DNA of 8,308 nucleotides, from assembly GCA_017445435.1 (NCBI GenBank), contig JAFSUE010000150.1, positions 1 to 8,308 of the forward strand. The letters are read 5' to 3'. This document shows, piece after piece, positions 6,338 through 8,308 of the stretch (the first letter of the stretch is position 1; each line of letters starts with the position of its first letter). The notes under the pieces were generated by a model. The model made no database searches, was not told where the DNA came from, and saw nothing but the letters and a program-made list of their open reading frames with translations. The position numbers and the translations under genes were made by a program. The stretch is from Selenomonadaceae bacterium (lineage in GTDB: Bacteria > Bacillota > Negativicutes > Selenomonadales > Selenomonadaceae).

Positions 6338-7534
6338 TTAAGATTTTCTTAGCTGGTTAATCTGCGCGGCTAAATGTTGGACGAACATTTTTTGTTGCCA
6401 GACTTCCTTTACAAGTAACGTCTGAATTTTTTCATTCTCCACGCTGTGAGGCAGTACAGGTACGTCATTTTCCAAGTCGTCAAAAACTTTTTGCCATTCG
6501 CCAGCAATATCGTAGTCCAAAAATGGCTGAATACTTTCTCGCGCCTCTGCTGAAAGTTTGCAACGAAATTTTGTATCAGTCAAAATTTTTACAATCGCAT
6601 TCGCCGCCGCTTTAAAATCTCCCTGCGGTACAGAAACATAGCCTTTGCCGTCGCGTAACAGCTCATTATCTGGCAGTTCATACAGTACGAGCGGCAGTTC
6701 ATAAAATTTACTTTCGGCAATGACAAATGACCAGCCTTCAGTAGGAGACGTATTCAATATAACGTCTGCTGATTCATAGAAAGGCGCAACATTTGTATGA
6801 TAACCGCAAAATTCGACATTGTCTTCAAGATTATTTTCCACTATGAAACGTTGCATTTGCTGAAAAACTTCTTCTATATGAATCTCTCCCACGACTTTAA
6901 GTTTAACATTTGGAATGAATTTTTTAACTTCTTTTATTATCGGTAAAATCTCAAAAGTATTTTTGTCTGTTAATTTTGAGATTCTACCAATGTAGAAAAT
7001 ACTATTTGAAGATTTTTTAGCGTCGCGTCCGTGAAAATTTTCTGAGCCTTCAATATGAAGCGGATGCGGCACAAAGTACGAGCGGACACCGTAATTTTTC
7101 CAAAATTCTTTTCGCATTTCAGAAAGGCTGATTAAAGCATCTGTAAGACGATAAATAAAAATATTTGTGAAGTTGAATACATAATAATTCAAATCGCCAT
7201 GAAATTGCATAGCCGTTTTAAAGCCACAAAGTTTTGACAACAAAATTTGAAAGACTGGAAGTATTCTTCCCCAGTGTCTATGACTTAAAAATAAATCTAC
7301 TTTATATTCGCGCAGATATTTTTCAAACTCTGTTAATCCTTCTAAAAGTGAACCACGCGATTTAAGCACGACGCGAATGAACGAATTGGAATGGGGGGGT
7401 AGGATACTCAAGCTCTGGTCGATATTCATCTGTAAATAGGACAACGCGATAGCCCATTTGAATGTAAATGGGAATAATCGTTGATAAAAATCTTTCAATG
7501 CCGCCGCTATAAATTCGCGTGTAGTACAGGGCAA
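6338..7534 (-). CDS. 3' fragment of the glycosyltransferase (C-terminal GT4 lobe)
   Basis: Open from an ATG at 7534, but its first roughly 45 codons duplicate, out of frame, the DNA encoding the N-lobe. The homologous part begins near 7399 with HSNSFIRVVLKSRG. It contains the GT-B C-lobe, the EX7E motif, and a C-terminal helical tail ending in INQLRKS. No Shine-Dalgarno site is evident before 7534 or the next ATG (7426), so independent translation is doubtful. Confidence 0.55.
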   Translation of the reverse strand: MPCTTREFIAAALKDFYQRLFPFTFKWAIALSYLQMNIDQSLSILPPHSNSFIRVVLKSRGSLLEGLTEFEKYLREYKVDLFLSHRHWGRILPVFQILLSKLCGFKTAMQFHGDLNYYVFNFTNIFIYRLTDALISLSEMRKEFWKNYGVRSYFVPHPLHIEGSENFHGRDAKKSSNSIFYIGRISKLTDKNTFEILPIIKEVKKFIPNVKLKVVGEIHIEEVFQQMQRFIVENNLEDNVEFCGYHTNVAPFYESADVILNTSPTEGWSFVIAESKFYELPLVLYELPDNELLRDGKGYVSVPQGDFKAAANAIVKILTDTKFRCKLSAEARESIQPFLDYDIAGEWQKVFDDLENDVPVLPHSVENEKIQTLLVKEVWQQKMFVQHLAAQINQLRKS

Positions 7535-7988
7535 TAGTACGAATCTTTCCTGATTTACGCGGAAAAATATTTTTATGTTCGTAAAAAAATTTTAAAACCC
7601 AATTTTGATTCTCAAGTATGCTATTATAAAGTTCGAGTGCGGCGACAATCTGCGCGGGCGTGAAGTTTTGCCGAATCTTTATGAAAAAAAGTTCTGGCGT
7701 AGCGGAATTTTTCCAAAGTTCAAAAAGCCTGCACAGTAACGAATTTGCTATAAAGATTTTAAGTTCAGATGCAACTATAGCACTTTCAAAAATTTTTCCG
7801 TAGACTTGACGGACGGCAGAAATAATTTTCTCCATATCAAACGAAGTAAACGTACTAGAATTTTTTGTAACGTCAACGCCAGTCATTTCATTCACGATAA
7901 CGACAAAGTCCCGCGTCAAGTTTTGTTGAAGTTCCTGAATGGTAAACGGTTTGGCTATTGGAATGTTAGCCATAATTTCCTTTAGCAT
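7362..7988 (-). CDS. 5' fragment of the glycosyltransferase (N-terminal region)
   Basis: As sequenced this frame makes a 208-residue protein: the unrecognised N-terminal region, the start of the GT-B N-lobe with SGGIERF (161-167) and VVLFTDEYRPELEYP (182-196), then 12 out-of-frame residues before TAA. It lacks the whole donor-binding lobe and should not be catalytically active alone. It starts at the well-supported ATG with GGAGG. Confidence 0.65.
   Translation of the reverse strand: MLKEIMANIPIAKPFTIQELQQNLTRDFVVIVNEMTGVDVTKNSSTFTSFDMEKIISAVRQVYGKIFESAIVASELKIFIANSLLCRLFELWKNSATPELFFIKIRQNFTPAQIVAALELYNSILENQNWVLKFFYEHKNIFPRKSGKIRTIALYYTRIYSGGIERFLSTIIPIYIQMGYRVVLFTDEYRPELEYPTPPFQFVHSRRA
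7393..7399 (-). repeat. Seven-C homopolymer at the frameshift point
   Basis: The coding strand reads CCTACCCCCCCATTCC. With seven C the upstream frame ends within 40 bp; with six C it reads EYPTPHSNSFIRVV and continues to the natural end. I saw no comparable G/C run elsewhere in the window. Confidence 0.9.
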
Positions 7989-8004
7989 AAACTTTTCCTC
8001 CGCT

Positions 8005-8048
8005 AAAAAAATTAACCGTCGAAAATTCGGCGGCTTTTTCATTTAAAA
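8005..8048 (-). terminator. Hairpin terminator; 44-bp direct repeat, copy B
   Basis: Arms 8016-8022 and 8027-8033 form the same 7-bp stem as copy A, with TTAATTTTTTT following on the minus strand. It lies 17 bp after the stop of the small ORF and directly before the GGAGG of the glycosyltransferase gene (7997-8001), so it is both a terminator and part of that gene's leader. An ATG inside it (8040-8042) opens a longer, unlikely start for the glycosyltransferase. Confidence 0.8.
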
Positions 8049-8064
8049 ATTTAAAATCGACCAA

Positions 8065-8298
8065 TTATTTAATCGAGTTGAGACGAGCCGCCAAAGTTTC
8101 AGCGTCTTCATCACCTTCAGCAGGCGTGATAATCGGTTGTTCGCCAAGATAAACTGTGCCGTTGGATGCGTAGGCGTCCTGTTTGTCATAACCTTTATGA
8201 TAAGCGACGGCAAGGTTGCCAAGTACGAAGTAGGCGCGTTCACCAGCAGACATACTATTAGTGGCGGCTGGCAGTACAAATTCTTTTTTGTTAATCAT
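8065..8298 (-). CDS. Small hypothetical protein, possibly truncated by the window edge
   Basis: 77 codons from ATG at 8298, beginning MINKKEFVLPAATNSMSAGER. I do not recognise the family. The centre (AYFVLGNLAVAYHKGYD) is moderately hydrophobic but too charged for a clear membrane segment; the C-terminal third is acidic (PAEGDEDAETLAARL). No signal peptide, no cysteines. Only ten bases lie upstream in the window, with no stop codon in frame, so no ribosome site can be judged and the protein may start further out. A hairpin terminator follows 17 bp after its stop, which supports it as a real transcribed gene. An overlapping frame in the same interval looks like a shadow. Confidence 0.6.
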   Translation of the reverse strand: MINKKEFVLPAATNSMSAGERAYFVLGNLAVAYHKGYDKQDAYASNGTVYLGEQPIITPAEGDEDAETLAARLNSIK

Positions 8299-8308
8299 AA
8301 CTTTGCAA

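Larger units (their letters stand above)
6338..7988 (-). pseudogene. Frameshifted GT4-family glycosyltransferase (whole gene)
   Basis: Two overlapping reading frames together encode one protein of about 549 residues; removing one base from the seven-C run (coding strand, 7393-7399) joins them. The N-terminal 145 residues are mostly helical-looking and unrecognised. A GT-B fold then begins: KIRTIALYYTRIYSGGIERF (N-lobe, glycine-rich acceptor loop), and after the break QFHGDLNYY, FYIGRISKLTDKN and the donor-site EX7E motif EGWSFVIAE within FYESADVILNTSPTEGW. This order fits the GT4 / glycosyl-transferase group 1 family, retaining, activated-sugar donor; acceptor unknown. No signal peptide or membrane segment is evident, so it is probably cytoplasmic. 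The chosen start (ATG 7986-7988) has GGAGG eight bases upstream (7997-8001). The frame extends further up to 8042 but only through the terminator repeat. Either a true pseudogene, a phase-variable gene in the off state, or a sequencing error. Confidence 0.8.

Noticed and set aside
7989..8042. Longer glycosyltransferase start at 8042 (MKKPPN...)
   Set aside because: Those codons are the terminator hairpin repeat itself; the ATG at 7988 has an ideal GGAGG at eight bases.
8043..8279. 78-codon minus-strand frame overlapping the small ORF
   Set aside because: It runs into the terminator repeat and has no Shine-Dalgarno site. The other frame ends cleanly 17 bp before the hairpin and looks more protein-like.

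Overview
The window looks chromosomal and moderately AT-rich. It probably comes from a Firmicutes-type anaerobe; Negativicutes (selenomonad-like) is my best guess, but with low confidence. The reasons are a DnaK lacking the extra segment of about two dozen residues found in the ATPase domain of proteobacterial DnaK, a class A RNase P RNA, sigma-70/A promoters with extended -10 elements, and strong Shine-Dalgarno sites. No 16S rRNA or other decisive marker is present.

Region 1 (1-2568, minus strand) is a grpE-dnaK heat-shock operon. It has a TTGACA-17-TAACCT promoter, a TTG start for grpE, and a 49-bp gene junction filled with 7-bp repeats. hrcA is not upstream of grpE. dnaJ, if linked, would lie beyond the left edge.

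Region 2 (2569-3467) has no protein gene that I can establish. It holds rnpB (RNase P RNA, minus strand) with its own promoter and a possible terminator hairpin, several unrelated families of heptanucleotide (7-bp period) tandem repeats, and the divergent rnpB/clpB promoter region. Two of the heptad families lie inside rnpB, where they build an enlarged P3 stem and what is probably a P12 cap.

Region 3 (3391-6160, plus strand) is clpB, with a near-consensus promoter and an intrinsic terminator. GrpE, DnaK and ClpB form one functional system: ClpB pulls polypeptides out of aggregates, DnaK feeds and refolds them, and GrpE exchanges DnaK's nucleotide. The grpE and clpB promoters share an identical 13-mer, TTGACATTTTGTC, that overlaps the -35 box and contains a GACA-N3-TGTC palindrome. 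This is a candidate common regulatory site.

Region 4 (6258-8308, minus strand) is an accessory-looking segment. A GT4-type glycosyltransferase gene is split by a +1 frameshift at a run of seven C (coding strand). The gene is flanked by two 44-bp direct repeats (42/44 identical) that are also hairpin terminators. Upstream of it is a 77-codon small ORF of unknown function at the window edge.

The observations most worth following are the heptad repeats colonising rnpB and gene junctions, the shared heat-shock promoter motif, and the homopolymer-interrupted glycosyltransferase between direct-repeat terminators. I saw no CRISPR array, tRNA, transposase, phage gene or defence system.
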